NCBI RefSeq assembly: GCF_001512285.1
Contig: NZ_LNUV01000006.1
Span: forward strand, 2,340,809-2,404,808
Source of the DNA: Arthrobacter sp. EpRS71
Lineage (GTDB): Bacteria; Actinomycetota; Actinomycetes; Actinomycetales; Micrococcaceae
Direction: 5' to 3'
DNA length: 64,000 nucleotides
This document shows positions 7,478 through 16,581 of the stretch, piece after piece; positions within the stretch are counted from its first letter, which is position 1; each line of letters opens with the position of its first letter. The translations under genes were made by a program, and so were the position numbers. A model generated the notes under the pieces. It worked only from the letters and a program-made list of their open reading frames with translations. It was not told the origin of the DNA and searched no databases.

Positions 7478-8821
7478 CTAACTAGTTGTTGCGGAAACCG
7501 CGGTGTTGGTGCCTGCCGGCGTAAGGGCGCGGGCAGAGGAAGTGTTGGAGGTGGCCGGAACCAGCATCTCGAGGACGCGGATAACGCGGTCTTCGAAGCC
7601 TTTCGCGGACGGATCCGTGAGGTTGGCCAGCATGCGAACCACAAAGCGCATGAGCACGGGGATGGGCATGCCCGTGCGCAGTGCCAGCTTCATCACGGCG
7701 GGCTTCCCAATCAGCGAGGCAAACATACGGCCCAAGGTGAAGTGTGAACCCCACTGGTCCCGCACATAGTCCGCGTACCGCGAAAGGTGAGCATCGGCGT
7801 CGTGCGTGGACCATCCGGCAGAAGCCGAGCGCGACGAAGCGTCAATCAGGAACTCAGCGGCAAACCGGGCCGATTCCATCGCGTAGGAAATGCCTTCGCC
7901 GTTGAACGGGGACACCATGCCACCGGCATCGCCCAGCAGGAGCAGGCCGGGCGAGTAGTGCGGTGTGCGGTTGAAGCCCATGGGCAGTGCTGCGCCGCGG
8001 ATCTCCCCCACCTGGTTTTCCGGCGTGAAGCCCCACTCGGACGGCATGCCGGCGGTCCATTCACGCAGGACCTGTTTGTAGTCGAGCTTGCCGAATTCCT
8101 TGGAAGAGTTCAGGATGCCCAGGCCCACGTTGGAGGTGCCGTCGCCAACGCCGAACACCCAGCCGTAGCCGGGCAGCGGCTTACCGGATTTGCCGGGGAG
8201 TTCCAGCCAGCCTTCCATCCAGTCGTCGTCGTGCCGGGGCGAAGTGAAGTAGGTGCGCACAGCGACGCCCAGCGGACGGTCGTCGCGTTTGTGCATCCCC
8301 AGCGACACCGCAGTTCGCGTTGAGTTGCCGTCTGCGGCGAGGACGACGTCGGCGTGGAAGTCGCGCGTTTCGCCCGTCTTGCGTCCGGACTCGTCCAGGA
8401 TGGCAGCCTGGGCGCCAATGACGCGGCCATCCTCTGCAGTCAGTGCGGAGGTGACGCTGTGGCGTTCAAGCACGACGGCGCCCGCGGACTCAGCGTGGCG
8501 GGCCAGGTCCTCGTCAAAACCGAGTCGGGTCCGGATGAGGCCGTAGGTGGGAAAGTCGGCCACTTCGGGCCATGGCAGTTCGATGGTGCGGCCGCCGGCA
8601 ATAAGGCGAAGGCCCTTGTTGCGCCGCCAACCCTCCGAAACAGCATGCGGCAGTCCGAGCTTCTGGATTTCGCGGACGGCCCTGGGAGTGAGGCCGTCAC
8701 CGCAGACTTTTTCACGGGGGAAGGAGGTCTTTTCCAGCACCGTGACATCGATGCCCTGCTGGGCGAGGTAATACGCAGCGGTGGACCCGGCCGGGCCCGC
8801 GCCAACAATCAGTACTTTCAC
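7478..8821 (-). CDS. Geranylgeranyl reductase-family FAD enzyme
   Basis: A 447-residue flavoprotein. The N-terminus VLIVGAGPAGSTAAYYLAQ is the FAD-binding Rossmann motif (GxGxxG) and GLLLLGDAGGMVSPFNGEGI is the conserved GD motif that contacts the FAD ribityl chain. In actinobacteria such enzymes (MenJ type) saturate one double bond of the menaquinone side chain; others act on archaeal-type lipids or chlorophyll. Placement between menG and the polyprenyl synthase supports the menaquinone role. GTG start at 8821; 27 bp separate it from menG upstream. Confidence 0.87.
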   Translation of the reverse strand: MKVLIVGAGPAGSTAAYYLAQQGIDVTVLEKTSFPREKVCGDGLTPRAVREIQKLGLPHAVSEGWRRNKGLRLIAGGRTIELPWPEVADFPTYGLIRTRLGFDEDLARHAESAGAVVLERHSVTSALTAEDGRVIGAQAAILDESGRKTGETRDFHADVVLAADGNSTRTAVSLGMHKRDDRPLGVAVRTYFTSPRHDDDWMEGWLELPGKSGKPLPGYGWVFGVGDGTSNVGLGILNSSKEFGKLDYKQVLREWTAGMPSEWGFTPENQVGEIRGAALPMGFNRTPHYSPGLLLLGDAGGMVSPFNGEGISYAMESARFAAEFLIDASSRSASAGWSTHDADAHLSRYADYVRDQWGSHFTLGRMFASLIGKPAVMKLALRTGMPIPVLMRFVVRMLANLTDPSAKGFEDRVIRVLEMLVPATSNTSSARALTPAGTNTAVSATTS

Positions 8822-8848
8822 GACGTCCTCATCAACAGGCTGTGCTTG

Positions 8849-9610
8849 TTAGCCGGCTTGGTGGCGCGGCTTAATCTGGCGGCGGAGCTTGGCCACGGGA
8901 ACACTTTCGCGGTGCTCGGCGGGCTTTTGCGCACGGTGCACTGCAACGATGCCGCCACTGAGGTTCCGGTAGGTAACGTCCGTCCAGCCGGCGTCGCTGA
9001 GCCACTGGGCCAGGTGGTCCTGGTCCGGCCAGGCGCGGATGGACTCGGCGAGGTAAACGTAGGCGTCCGGGTTGGAGGAGACCTTGGTGGCGATGGCCGG
9101 GAGCGCGCGCATCAGGTACTCGGTATAGAGGTTGCGCCACAGGGGAACCACGGGGTGGGAGAACTCGGCGATGACCAGGCGGCCGCCAGGCTTGGTGACG
9201 CGCAGCATTTCCTCGAGGGCTTTCTTGGGTTCAACCACGTTGCGAAGGCCGAAGGAGATGGTGGAAGCGTCGAAGCTGTTGTCAGCGAACGGCAGGTTGG
9301 TGGCGTCCCCGGCAATGAAGTCGATGTCCGGGCGGCGGCGTTTGCCTACTTTGAGCATGCCCAGGGAGAAGTCGCATGCCACCACGTCCACGCCGGCGTC
9401 GGCGTAAGGTTCGCTGGATGTTCCCGTTCCGGCGGCGAGGTCCAGGACCTTCTGACCCACCTTGACGTCCATGGCGTCAACCACGATCCGGCGCCAACGC
9501 CGTGTCTGCCCCATGGACAGGACATCATTGACGACATCGTATTTTGGGGCGACATCATCAAACATCGTCGCAACTTCGTCCGGACGCTTTTCCAAGGATG
9601 CTCGGTTCAC
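8849..9610 (-). CDS. menG: Demethylmenaquinone methyltransferase
   Basis: A 253-residue SAM-dependent methyltransferase of the UbiE/MenG family that methylates demethylmenaquinone in the last step of the pathway. [18 protein letters not shown] near the N-terminus and [12 protein letters not shown] (SAM-binding motif I) are diagnostic, followed by FGLRNV, a family motif. Start is GTG 9610. It diverges from menF with 91 bp between start codons and heads the menG-reductase-polyprenyl synthase operon. Confidence 0.94.
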   Translation of the reverse strand: MNRASLEKRPDEVATMFDDVAPKYDVVNDVLSMGQTRRWRRIVVDAMDVKVGQKVLDLAAGTGTSSEPYADAGVDVVACDFSLGMLKVGKRRRPDIDFIAGDATNLPFADNSFDASTISFGLRNVVEPKKALEEMLRVTKPGGRLVIAEFSHPVVPLWRNLYTEYLMRALPAIATKVSSNPDAYVYLAESIRAWPDQDHLAQWLSDAGWTDVTYRNLSGGIVAVHRAQKPAEHRESVPVAKLRRQIKPRHQAG

Positions 9611-9701
9611 CCTGTAATTGTCTCAGACATTCACGCGACTTTGCTGCGCTGTAGAAGTCGGCTCAGATTCTGGCTGAACTCGGGAGTACTGTTGTTCCAT
9701 C

Positions 9702-11057
9702 ATGACGAGCACGCTCCGCACCTTGACAGTCCCCCTCGATGTTGAAACATCCTCCGGGGGGCTGCCGTCGTTTCTGGTGCGGGACGACGTCCTGTGCTGG
9801 TCCCGCCGCGAGGCCGGCCTGGTGGGTTACGGCGAGCTGACCCGCTTCAACGCCACGGGCCCCGAGCGATTCCTGGAGGCCGACATCTGGTGGCGGCACC
9901 TCATTATTGAGGCGGAAATCACGGATTTCGTGGAGGTCCCGGGCACCGGTCCGGTGGCCTTCGGCTCGTTTGCCTTCTCAAAAACCTCCCCGCACGTGTC
10001 GCGCTTGATCCTCCCCGAACTCGTGATCGGCATCCGCGACGGCCGCGCCTGGGCCACACAGCTGACGTTCGACGACGGCCCCCTCACCGAGGCGGGCGTC
10101 CTCGCCTCAGTTGACCGCTGGCTCACTGAGCCCGAGCCCAACGGCAACGGTTCAGCCAGCGGAGGGCCCGACGTCGGACTCTCACCGGACGCTGTTGCGG
10201 CGGACGGTTCGGCCGGTCACCTCAGCCACGGTTCCTTAAGCGAGACGGCGTGGATGCAGGCCGTTTCCAACGGCGTGCAGGAAATCCGCGCAGGAAAGCT
10301 GGAGAAGCTGGTGTTAGCGCGCGACGTCGTCGCTAACCTTCCGGAGGGCGTCAACGCTGCGGAGGTTCTTCGCCAGCTTGCTGCGAGGTACCGCGAATGC
10401 TGGACCTACGGCGTCGACGGACTGGTGGGTGCGACGCCGGAGATGCTGATTCAGGTGGAGGGCCGCACTGCGCAGGCGCGCGTGCTGGCTGGAACCTTGG
10501 ATCGCCGCGACGCGGACGGCATGGACGGCTCCCCCATGGAATATGCGGAACGGGTCCTTGCTGGTTCCGAAAAACAGCGCCACGAGCACGAGATCGCCAT
10601 TGATTCACTGACCCGGCAGCTCGCCCCTTTCTCCGAGGCGATGAATTCCCACAGCGAGCCCTTCATTCTGGAGCTGCCCAATGTGTGGCATCTGGCCTCG
10701 GACGTGAAGGCGGAGCTGGCTGACATCGAGGGACACGTTCCTACTTGCTTGGCGCTGATCAACGCCCTGCATCCCACAGCCGCCGTGTGTGGGACGCCCA
10801 CGTTGGTAGCCGGGGCACTGATCCGCAAACTGGAACATTTGGACCGCGGCCCATACGCCGGGCCGGTGGGTTGGCTGGACGCTGCCGGCAATGGCGAGTG
10901 GGGCATCGCACTCCGTGGCGCTGTCATTGAGGATGCCAACACGGTGCGCTTGTACGCGGGCTGCGGGATTGTGGAAGGTTCCGTGCCGGAGGCCGAATTG
11001 GCGGAAACGTGGGCTAAATTCCGGCCGATGCTGGAGGCGCTGGGCATCCAGCGTTAA
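9702..11057 (+). CDS. menF: Isochorismate synthase
   Basis: A 451-residue chorismate-utilising enzyme converting chorismate to isochorismate, the entry step to menaquinone. Family motifs seen: KLVLARDVV, GATPEMLIQ, LAGTLDRR, and near the C-terminus LHPTAAVCGTP and YAGPVGWLDAAGNGEW. The same fold occurs in salicylate synthases and in siderophore isochorismate synthases, but the men context makes MenF the best reading. ATG start; divergent from menG. Confidence 0.93.
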   Translation: MTSTLRTLTVPLDVETSSGGLPSFLVRDDVLCWSRREAGLVGYGELTRFNATGPERFLEADIWWRHLIIEAEITDFVEVPGTGPVAFGSFAFSKTSPHVSRLILPELVIGIRDGRAWATQLTFDDGPLTEAGVLASVDRWLTEPEPNGNGSASGGPDVGLSPDAVAADGSAGHLSHGSLSETAWMQAVSNGVQEIRAGKLEKLVLARDVVANLPEGVNAAEVLRQLAARYRECWTYGVDGLVGATPEMLIQVEGRTAQARVLAGTLDRRDADGMDGSPMEYAERVLAGSEKQRHEHEIAIDSLTRQLAPFSEAMNSHSEPFILELPNVWHLASDVKAELADIEGHVPTCLALINALHPTAAVCGTPTLVAGALIRKLEHLDRGPYAGPVGWLDAAGNGEWGIALRGAVIEDANTVRLYAGCGIVEGSVPEAELAETWAKFRPMLEALGIQR

Positions 11058-11215
11058 TTCTGGGATTCCAGACACTGGGTCTCCTGCGATGGTTGATTAG
11101 CGCGTAAACTTGTTATCCAATAGTGAAACTTAGTTTCCTGTGATGCACATCTCACGTTCGGCGCTACACTAAAACCGACTCAGTTCAGCATCCACCGCAA
11201 CAAAAGGTAAACAAC

Positions 11216-12013
11216 ATGCAGATCTCCCGTTCGGTTCTGTCCGGCACCAAGATTGCCGCCGTGCTCGCAGCCGGCGCCCTGGCCCTGACCGCCTGTGGTG
11301 GTTCCTCCACCCCGGCCGCGTCCTCGGAGTCAGGTCTCAAGCTCATCAATGCCGGCAAACTCACGGTGTGCTCGGACGTCCCCTACGAGCCCTTCGAATT
11401 CCAGAAGGACGGCAAGATCGTCGGCTTCGACATGGACATCGCGGCCGAAATCGCCAAGGACACCAAGACCGAACTCAACGTGGTGGACAGCTCCTTCGAA
11501 GCAATCGAGACCGGCACCGCACTGACCGGTTGCGACGTTTCCATCTCCTCGATCTCCATCACGGACGTCCGCAAGAGCGTCATGGACTTCTCCACCCCGT
11601 ACCTGGACGACGACCTGACCCTCGTGGCCACCTCGTCCTCCGGCATCTCCAACATCGACGGCGCCAAGGGCAAGAAGGTGGGCGTCCAGCAGGCCACCAC
11701 CGGCGCCCAGTACGCCAAGGACAAGGGAATCGACGCACAGCAGTTCGAAGACTCCGGCCTCCTGGTCCAGGCCCTCAAGGCCGGCACCATCGATGCTGCC
11801 GTCGGTAACCAGTCCGTCCTTGGCTACGCCATCAAGGACGACTCCAACCTCAAGCGCGTTGAAGACTACGCAACGGGTGAGAAGCTGGGCATCTCCATCA
11901 AGAAGGGCAACACCGCCATGGCGGATGCCGTGAACGCCACCCTGAAGCGCATCACCGATGACGGCACCCTGAAGAAGTTCGAGACCACCTGGTTCGGCGA
12001 AGCCACCAAGTAG
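11216..12013 (+). CDS. Amino-acid ABC transporter substrate-binding lipoprotein
   Basis: A 265-residue periplasmic-binding-protein type II (SBP family 3). The signal peptide ends in a lipobox, LALTACGG, so the mature protein is anchored by Cys27 to the outer face of the membrane. KLTVCSDVPYEPFEF and IVGFDMDIAAEIAKD are typical of polar amino-acid binders. The ligand is not determinable by eye; glutamine, glutamate or cystine are all possible. First gene of a three-gene importer (permease, ATPase downstream). The hairpin after it should favour a higher level of this subunit. Confidence 0.92.
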   Translation: MQISRSVLSGTKIAAVLAAGALALTACGGSSTPAASSESGLKLINAGKLTVCSDVPYEPFEFQKDGKIVGFDMDIAAEIAKDTKTELNVVDSSFEAIETGTALTGCDVSISSISITDVRKSVMDFSTPYLDDDLTLVATSSSGISNIDGAKGKKVGVQQATTGAQYAKDKGIDAQQFEDSGLLVQALKAGTIDAAVGNQSVLGYAIKDDSNLKRVEDYATGEKLGISIKKGNTAMADAVNATLKRITDDGTLKKFETTWFGEATK

Positions 12014-12041
12014 TTCGAGCCCCGGCTCCCAAGATCACGTA

Positions 12042-12087
12042 GGCGGGCCCCGAGACGATCTGTTCAGGTCCTTTCGGGGCCCCACCT
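12042..12087 (+). terminator. Intra-operon hairpin (attenuator-like)
   Basis: GGGCCCCGA (12045-12053) pairs perfectly with TCGGGGCCC (12074-12082), extended by AGG/CCT pairs. No clear U-tract follows. It sits between the binding-protein gene and the permease gene. Confidence 0.6.
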
Positions 12088-12111
12088 GCGCAACATGAAT
12101 GTGAGAACCCC

Positions 12112-12903
12112 ATGGCAATGACTGCACGTCAACGAGCCAAAGTCAGTTTGTACGTCCAGGCCGGAATATTCGTCGTGGCCGTGGCCGCAGTGATCCTTGC
12201 GGTGGACTGGAAGACGATTGGCACCAGCGTCTTCAACTTCTCCAAGATCGGGCCGATGTTCCCGGACATCTTCCTGGTGGGACTCAAAAACACCCTCATC
12301 TACACAGCCCTGGCCTTCGTGGTGGGTTTGTCAGGCGGCCTCCTGCTGGCCCTGATGAAGCTCTCCTCGTTCCCGCTGTACCGCTGGCTCGCCACCGGAT
12401 ACATCGAGTTCTTCCGAGGCGTTCCTGCGCTGCTGGTCTTCATCGCTTTCGGCTACGGCGTTCCTCTGGCGTTCGGTGTCCAGTGGGACGTCAACATCGT
12501 GGTCATGGTTTCGCTGGGCATGGTGGCTTCGGCCTACATCGCCGAAACCTTGCGCGCCGGCCTGCAGGCTGTGCCCAAAGGACAGATGGAAGCAGCCCGT
12601 TCGCTGGGCATGCCGCACTGGCGGGCCATGATCTCAATCGTCATCCCGCAGGCATTCAAGATTGTCCTGCCGCCACTGACCAACGAGATCATCCTGCTCA
12701 CCAAGGACTCCTCGCTGATCTACGTCCTTGGCCTCACCGCTTCCCAGTACGAGCTCACCAAGTTCGGCCGCGACGGCATCTCCAGCCTCGGTGCCGGCCT
12801 CACGCCGCTGCTCGTTGCCGGTGCCTTCTACCTGGTCATCACCATCCCGTTGAGCCTCCTGGCACGGAAGTTCGAAAGCCGCTCCGCGCGGACTAAGCGA
12901 TAG
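12112..12903 (+). CDS. Amino-acid ABC transporter permease
   Basis: A 263-residue HisM/GlnP-type inner-membrane permease. It has about five transmembrane segments and the cytoplasmic EAA loop that docks the ATPase ([20 protein letters not shown]). [18 protein letters not shown] is also characteristic. A single permease gene suggests that it forms a homodimer. ATG start 98 bp after the binding-protein gene and 11 bp before the ATPase gene. Confidence 0.93.
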   Translation: MAMTARQRAKVSLYVQAGIFVVAVAAVILAVDWKTIGTSVFNFSKIGPMFPDIFLVGLKNTLIYTALAFVVGLSGGLLLALMKLSSFPLYRWLATGYIEFFRGVPALLVFIAFGYGVPLAFGVQWDVNIVVMVSLGMVASAYIAETLRAGLQAVPKGQMEAARSLGMPHWRAMISIVIPQAFKIVLPPLTNEIILLTKDSSLIYVLGLTASQYELTKFGRDGISSLGAGLTPLLVAGAFYLVITIPLSLLARKFESRSARTKR

Positions 12904-12914
12904 GCAGGACAGTC

Positions 12915-13709
12915 ATGAATAACTCCACTGGGAGCACGTCCACCGTTCAAGCCGCCGGTGTAAACATCAAGGATCTGCGCAAGTCCTACGGCAGCAACGA
13001 GGTCCTCAAAGGCATCTCGCTGACCGTTGAACCGGGTCAGGTTGTTTGCCTGATCGGGCCTTCGGGTTCGGGCAAATCCACCCTCCTCCGCTGCGTCAAT
13101 CTGCTTGAGCAGCCTAACGGCGGCACCATCAACGTGGGCGAGTTCGAGGCAACCGACCCGGACGTGGACCTCAACCGGATGCGCCGGAACGTTGGAATGG
13201 TGTTCCAGCACTTCAACCTGTTCCCGCACCTGAGCGTCCTGGACAACTGCACCATCTCGCAAATAAAGGTCCTCAAGCGCTCCAAGTCCGAGGCCGCAGA
13301 GGTGGCGCGACACAACCTGGAACGCGTTGGCCTGGGACACCTCGCCGACCGTTTCCCGGACCAGCTCTCCGGTGGCCAGCAGCAGCGTGTGGCCATCGCG
13401 CGCGCTCTGTCCATGGACCCGCAGCTGATGCTTTTCGATGAGCCCACATCCGCGCTCGACCCCGAGACCGTGGGCGACGTCCTGGCTGTCATGCGCAAGC
13501 TGGCCCATGAAGGCATGACCATGTTGGTGGTGACGCACGAGATGGGCTTCGCACGCGAAGTTGCTGACCGTGTGGTGTTCATGGACGCCGGTGTTGTGGT
13601 GGAAGAAGGGCCCGCGGAAAACGTGATCAGCGCCCCCACCCAGCCGCGCACCAAGGAGTTCCTGCGCCGCGTCCTCGACCCCACGCACATTGACGTGGTG
13701 GAGGACTAA
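12915..13709 (+). CDS. Amino-acid ABC transporter ATP-binding protein
   Basis: A 264-residue ATPase of the GlnQ/HisP type. Walker [10 protein letters not shown] (48-56), Q-loop FQHFNLF, signature LSGGQQQR, Walker [13 protein letters not shown] and the switch histidine (VVTHEMGF) are all intact, so it should be active. It powers the importer encoded by the two genes upstream. A strong terminator follows 43 bp after the stop. Confidence 0.94.
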   Translation: MNNSTGSTSTVQAAGVNIKDLRKSYGSNEVLKGISLTVEPGQVVCLIGPSGSGKSTLLRCVNLLEQPNGGTINVGEFEATDPDVDLNRMRRNVGMVFQHFNLFPHLSVLDNCTISQIKVLKRSKSEAAEVARHNLERVGLGHLADRFPDQLSGGQQQRVAIARALSMDPQLMLFDEPTSALDPETVGDVLAVMRKLAHEGMTMLVVTHEMGFAREVADRVVFMDAGVVVEEGPAENVISAPTQPRTKEFLRRVLDPTHIDVVED

Positions 13710-13751
13710 CCCTTACTGGACTGACGCCGCGCATAGTCTTTAGCGCCACCC

Positions 13752-13795
13752 AAACGGGAGGGTGACACCCATCTTCGGGTGTCACCCTCCCGTTT
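13752..13795 (+). terminator. Strong intrinsic terminator (possibly bidirectional)
   Basis: A perfect 19-bp stem: 13752-13770 (AAACGGGAGGGTGACACCC) pairs with 13777-13795, with loop ATCTTC. A-rich and T-rich ends on the two sides could let it work in both directions. Confidence 0.92.
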
Positions 13796-13854
13796 CTGCG
13801 TCACCTAGGAATGTGGGTGCCCCTAGATTTGGCTGTCCTAGTGAAGTACGACGG

Positions 13855-13975
13855 CGGCGGCGCTCCCCTTCGCGCCCGGCGCACCACTCCTTCCCCCCGC
13901 GGCGCACCCTTTCGCGCCATTCGCACCAGCGGCCACGGGTGCGATCGGCGGCAACGGTAGCGAGGTGGGGCGGAC
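13855..13975. repeat. GC-rich intergenic repeat, locus 1
   Basis: Contains GGCGCACCCTTTCGCGCCAT, then TCGCACCAGCGGCCACGGGT, GCGATCGGCGG and ACGGTAGCGAGGTGGG. The same order of words recurs at 28910-29020 and 33160-33265. Confidence 0.6.
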
Positions 13976-13980
13976 CGGGG

Positions 13981-15690
13981 TTAGCCCGCCGTCAGGACTT
14001 GGCCCACCGCGGCCGAGATGGCTTCCTTGATCCGCGCATGGAGTGCCCTCAAACCCGCCCGGTCCACGCGCACTTCCACAATGGTGCGCCCCTTCAGTGG
14101 TGACTTGAGAGCCGCGGCGAGTTCCGCCGTCGTGGTTACTGCTTGGTGTCCGACGCCGTAAGCCGCCGCGAGTGCCGCAATGTCCACTGAGTGCGGGGTA
14201 GCGAAGAGGCGCTCGACGGCGGCGCCGTAGGCCCCGGAGTCCTCCACCACACCATGTTCGAGAAGGCTGAAAATGGCACCGCCGGAGTCGTTGAGCACCA
14301 CGATCCGGAGGTCCGGCACGGGTTCTCCGTGACCGATAAGGAGTCCCCCGGCGTCGTGAAGGAAGGTGACGTCGCCGAGTAGGACCGTGGTTTCGCGGCC
14401 GCTACCCAGGGCGATTCCGGTGGCTGTGGCGATGGTTCCGTCGATGCCTGCGAGGCCGCGGTTGGCGTAAACCGTGGCGATGGGTTGGGTGTGAGGTTGG
14501 CCAGCGAGGTCTACGTCGCGGATGCCGTTGGAGGAACCGAGCACCAGCTGTCCGCGGGAGTGCTCCCAGACCGTGGCGCCCACTGACGGACCGTTCGCGA
14601 GGCTCTCCCCCACCAGCACCCCATCAAGTCCGTGCTGGGCGGCCGCACCGGCGAGGAGCCAGGAATCGAGCCAGTCGGCAGAGCCACGGCCAGCGAAATC
14701 GGCGAGCTCCGGCAGGGTTTCGATGGGGGTTTCGCGGCGCCGACCTTCTGCATACCAAGCAACAGGGACGGGCTGGTAAATGGCGGATTCAACAGATTCA
14801 CGCGCCAGCAGGGCAGCCACGGGGCGGGACAGGGTCGCCCGCCCGAACAGGACAACCCGCTCGATTGGCGCAGGCGACCCAGGACCGAAATGCGCCAGCA
14901 GGACCCGGTACGGCCCAACAGCGTTTGGCCCGAAGCGGGCGTTGGATGAAGGTTCTGCCAGCAGGGGCAGTCCGTGGGCGCGGGCAAAGGCTTCGGCCAC
15001 GGGCCCGGCGTCGTGGCCGGCGAGGACCACAGTACGTCGCTCGGCAAGTTCGCTTGATGCCGCCGGAAGTTCAAGCGCCTGGGGTCCGGCGTCGTAATGG
15101 AACACGCCCCGACCCGCTTCTGCGGGAAGGGAGTCGCCGTCGGCCGGTACCAAGGGATCGCGGAAGGCGAGGTTCACTTGGACAGGGCCGGGAGGGGTAT
15201 TCTCGAGGGCGCCGGTGGCCGCGTAGAGCGCAGTAGCAAGGGCCTTTTGGGGATGGTCGCCTGCGGGGACGTCGACGGCGAATCTCACGTGGTCGCCGAA
15301 AAGGTCCAGTTGGATGGTGGTCTGGTTTGCCCCGGTGCCGTGGAGTTCTTCGGGACGGTCAGCCGAGATCACCACCACGGGGACGGCTGAATGGTTGGCT
15401 TCCATGACCGAGGGCAGGAGATTGCCTACCGCCGTACCGGAAGTGGTCACCACTGCCACGGGAGCTTGGGTGGAAAGTGCGAGTCCCAGCGCGGTGAATC
15501 CAGCATCCCGCTCGTCGATGCGGACGTGGAGCCGGACGCGGCCTGCGGTTTCAGCTTCCGCGAGCGCGTAGGCCATGGGGGCGGAACGTGAACCGGGCGC
15601 TACCACCACGTGCCGCACACCGCCGTCGAGCAGTGCCGTAACGGCGATCCGTGCGGCACCGATGGATGTCAGAGAGTCCTGGGAAGTCAC
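13981..15690 (-). CDS. menD: SEPHCHC synthase (menaquinone pathway)
   Basis: A 569-residue thiamine-diphosphate enzyme that joins isochorismate and 2-oxoglutarate to give 2-succinyl-5-enolpyruvyl-6-hydroxy-3-cyclohexene-1-carboxylate. VVVAPGSRSAPMAYALA and HVRIDERDAGFTALGLAL are typical of MenD, including the cofactor-activating glutamate of the ThDP family; LLGDVTFLHDAGGLL with DSGGAIFSLLEH is the Mg-ThDP binding segment. GTG start at 15690. Unusually it is separated from menF by the amino-acid transporter operon and is transcribed toward it. Confidence 0.95.
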   Translation of the reverse strand: MTSQDSLTSIGAARIAVTALLDGGVRHVVVAPGSRSAPMAYALAEAETAGRVRLHVRIDERDAGFTALGLALSTQAPVAVVTTSGTAVGNLLPSVMEANHSAVPVVVISADRPEELHGTGANQTTIQLDLFGDHVRFAVDVPAGDHPQKALATALYAATGALENTPPGPVQVNLAFRDPLVPADGDSLPAEAGRGVFHYDAGPQALELPAASSELAERRTVVLAGHDAGPVAEAFARAHGLPLLAEPSSNARFGPNAVGPYRVLLAHFGPGSPAPIERVVLFGRATLSRPVAALLARESVESAIYQPVPVAWYAEGRRRETPIETLPELADFAGRGSADWLDSWLLAGAAAQHGLDGVLVGESLANGPSVGATVWEHSRGQLVLGSSNGIRDVDLAGQPHTQPIATVYANRGLAGIDGTIATATGIALGSGRETTVLLGDVTFLHDAGGLLIGHGEPVPDLRIVVLNDSGGAIFSLLEHGVVEDSGAYGAAVERLFATPHSVDIAALAAAYGVGHQAVTTTAELAAALKSPLKGRTIVEVRVDRAGLRALHARIKEAISAAVGQVLTAG

Positions 15691-15728
15691 CGTTCCAGTC
15701 TATTGGCGCATCCGGACCCAAACGCTCG

Positions 15729-15799
15729 CTCACATCACTAGCCCTTCCGGCCAACCGTCTCTCACATCACTAGCCCTTCCGGCCAACCGTCTCTCACCC
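15729..15799. repeat. 32-bp tandem repeat, locus A
   Basis: CTCACATCACTAGCCC starts at 15729 and again at 15761, and a partial third copy (CTCACCC) starts at 15793, giving an exact 32-bp period. On the minus strand each unit reads GTGATGTGAGAGAC followed by GGTTGGCCGGAAGGGCTA. Two further loci with the same period and GATGTGAGAGA core lie at 16430-16513 and 51354-51431. Confidence 0.85.
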
Positions 15800-15807
15800 A
15801 GCTGCCG

Positions 15808-16383
15808 TTAGGCTTCCTTGACGTCCAGGACTACCTCGTTATGTCGGAGGAACCAGGGCTTGAAGGGAGGGTCGAAGCGCGCGAACCTGGGCGAACCGAC
15901 CGGTGTTAAATCAGCCAGCTGAAGTGCCTCCGTCAGCGCTACTGTATGGCGCTGAAAGGCCGCGGCCGATCCGTTGCCCGTGAACCGTGCTACTGCGGAT
16001 AGCGCCCCTGGTACGTCACGGATCTTGACCCTGGGGTCGTCGGGCACAGGGGCAGTCTCCGCTGTCACTCCGACTGGCAAGACGAAGGCAACAACGTAGG
16101 CTTCATCGGCATCTCCCGGGATGGGCCCGCTCTGCAGGACAGGTGCCGTCATGACCAGCTCCCCTGACGTTCCGCTCTCTTGAATGACCGGCGCAGTCAT
16201 GGACAGCTTCTGCTTGGTGGTGTTGCTGCCGCTGATGTAGTTGAAGAGAGAACGGAATGCCTCGTTTCCGGCGCGATCAAACGCGGCGTGGACGTGCACC
16301 TCTGCGAGTACATGCGCGGGATAACGACGCAGCTCGAAGTGTGGATACTGCTGGACCAGATCGTACGGCTGCTGTTCTGTCAT
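15808..16383 (-). CDS. SOUL family heme-binding-like protein
   Basis: A 191-residue protein of the SOUL/HBP fold. YDLVQQYPHFELRRYPAHVLAEV at the N-terminus, FNYISGSNTTKQKLSMTAPVIQ in the middle and KPWFLRHNEVVLDV at the end are hallmarks. Eukaryotic relatives bind heme; the role of bacterial ones is unknown, so heme binding is only a family-level expectation. No signal peptide. It stands alone, flanked on both sides by the 32-bp tandem repeats. Confidence 0.85.
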   Translation of the reverse strand: MTEQQPYDLVQQYPHFELRRYPAHVLAEVHVHAAFDRAGNEAFRSLFNYISGSNTTKQKLSMTAPVIQESGTSGELVMTAPVLQSGPIPGDADEAYVVAFVLPVGVTAETAPVPDDPRVKIRDVPGALSAVARFTGNGSAAAFQRHTVALTEALQLADLTPVGSPRFARFDPPFKPWFLRHNEVVLDVKEA

Positions 16384-16429
16384 GGTTCAAACGACCCTAC
16401 GCCGCCGTGCCACAAGCCGTCAGAGAGCC

Positions 16430-16513
16430 GCAAATGATAGAGCGTTCGGTTCCAAGCACGCGGGATGTGAGAGAGGGACCGGCCCAAGCACGCGGGATGT
16501 GAGAGAGCGTGGA
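16430..16513. repeat. 32-bp tandem repeat, locus B
   Basis: AAGCACGCGGGATGTGAGAG begins at 16454 and again at 16486 (32-bp period), preceded by a degraded unit starting near 16430. Lies between the SOUL gene start and the PhoX terminator. Confidence 0.85.
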
Positions 16514-16516
16514 AAC

Positions 16517-16560
16517 GAAAATGCTCCCCCTCCCGGGATGCCGGTAGGGGGAGCATTTTC
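16517..16560 (-). terminator. Intrinsic terminator downstream of the PhoX gene
   Basis: GAAAATGCTCCCCCT (16517-16531) pairs perfectly with AGGGGGAGCATTTTC (16546-16560); the minus strand then reads TTTTC at the stem foot. Confidence 0.88.
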
Positions 16561-16581
16561 GTCAACTTCTGGGAAAAGGTG

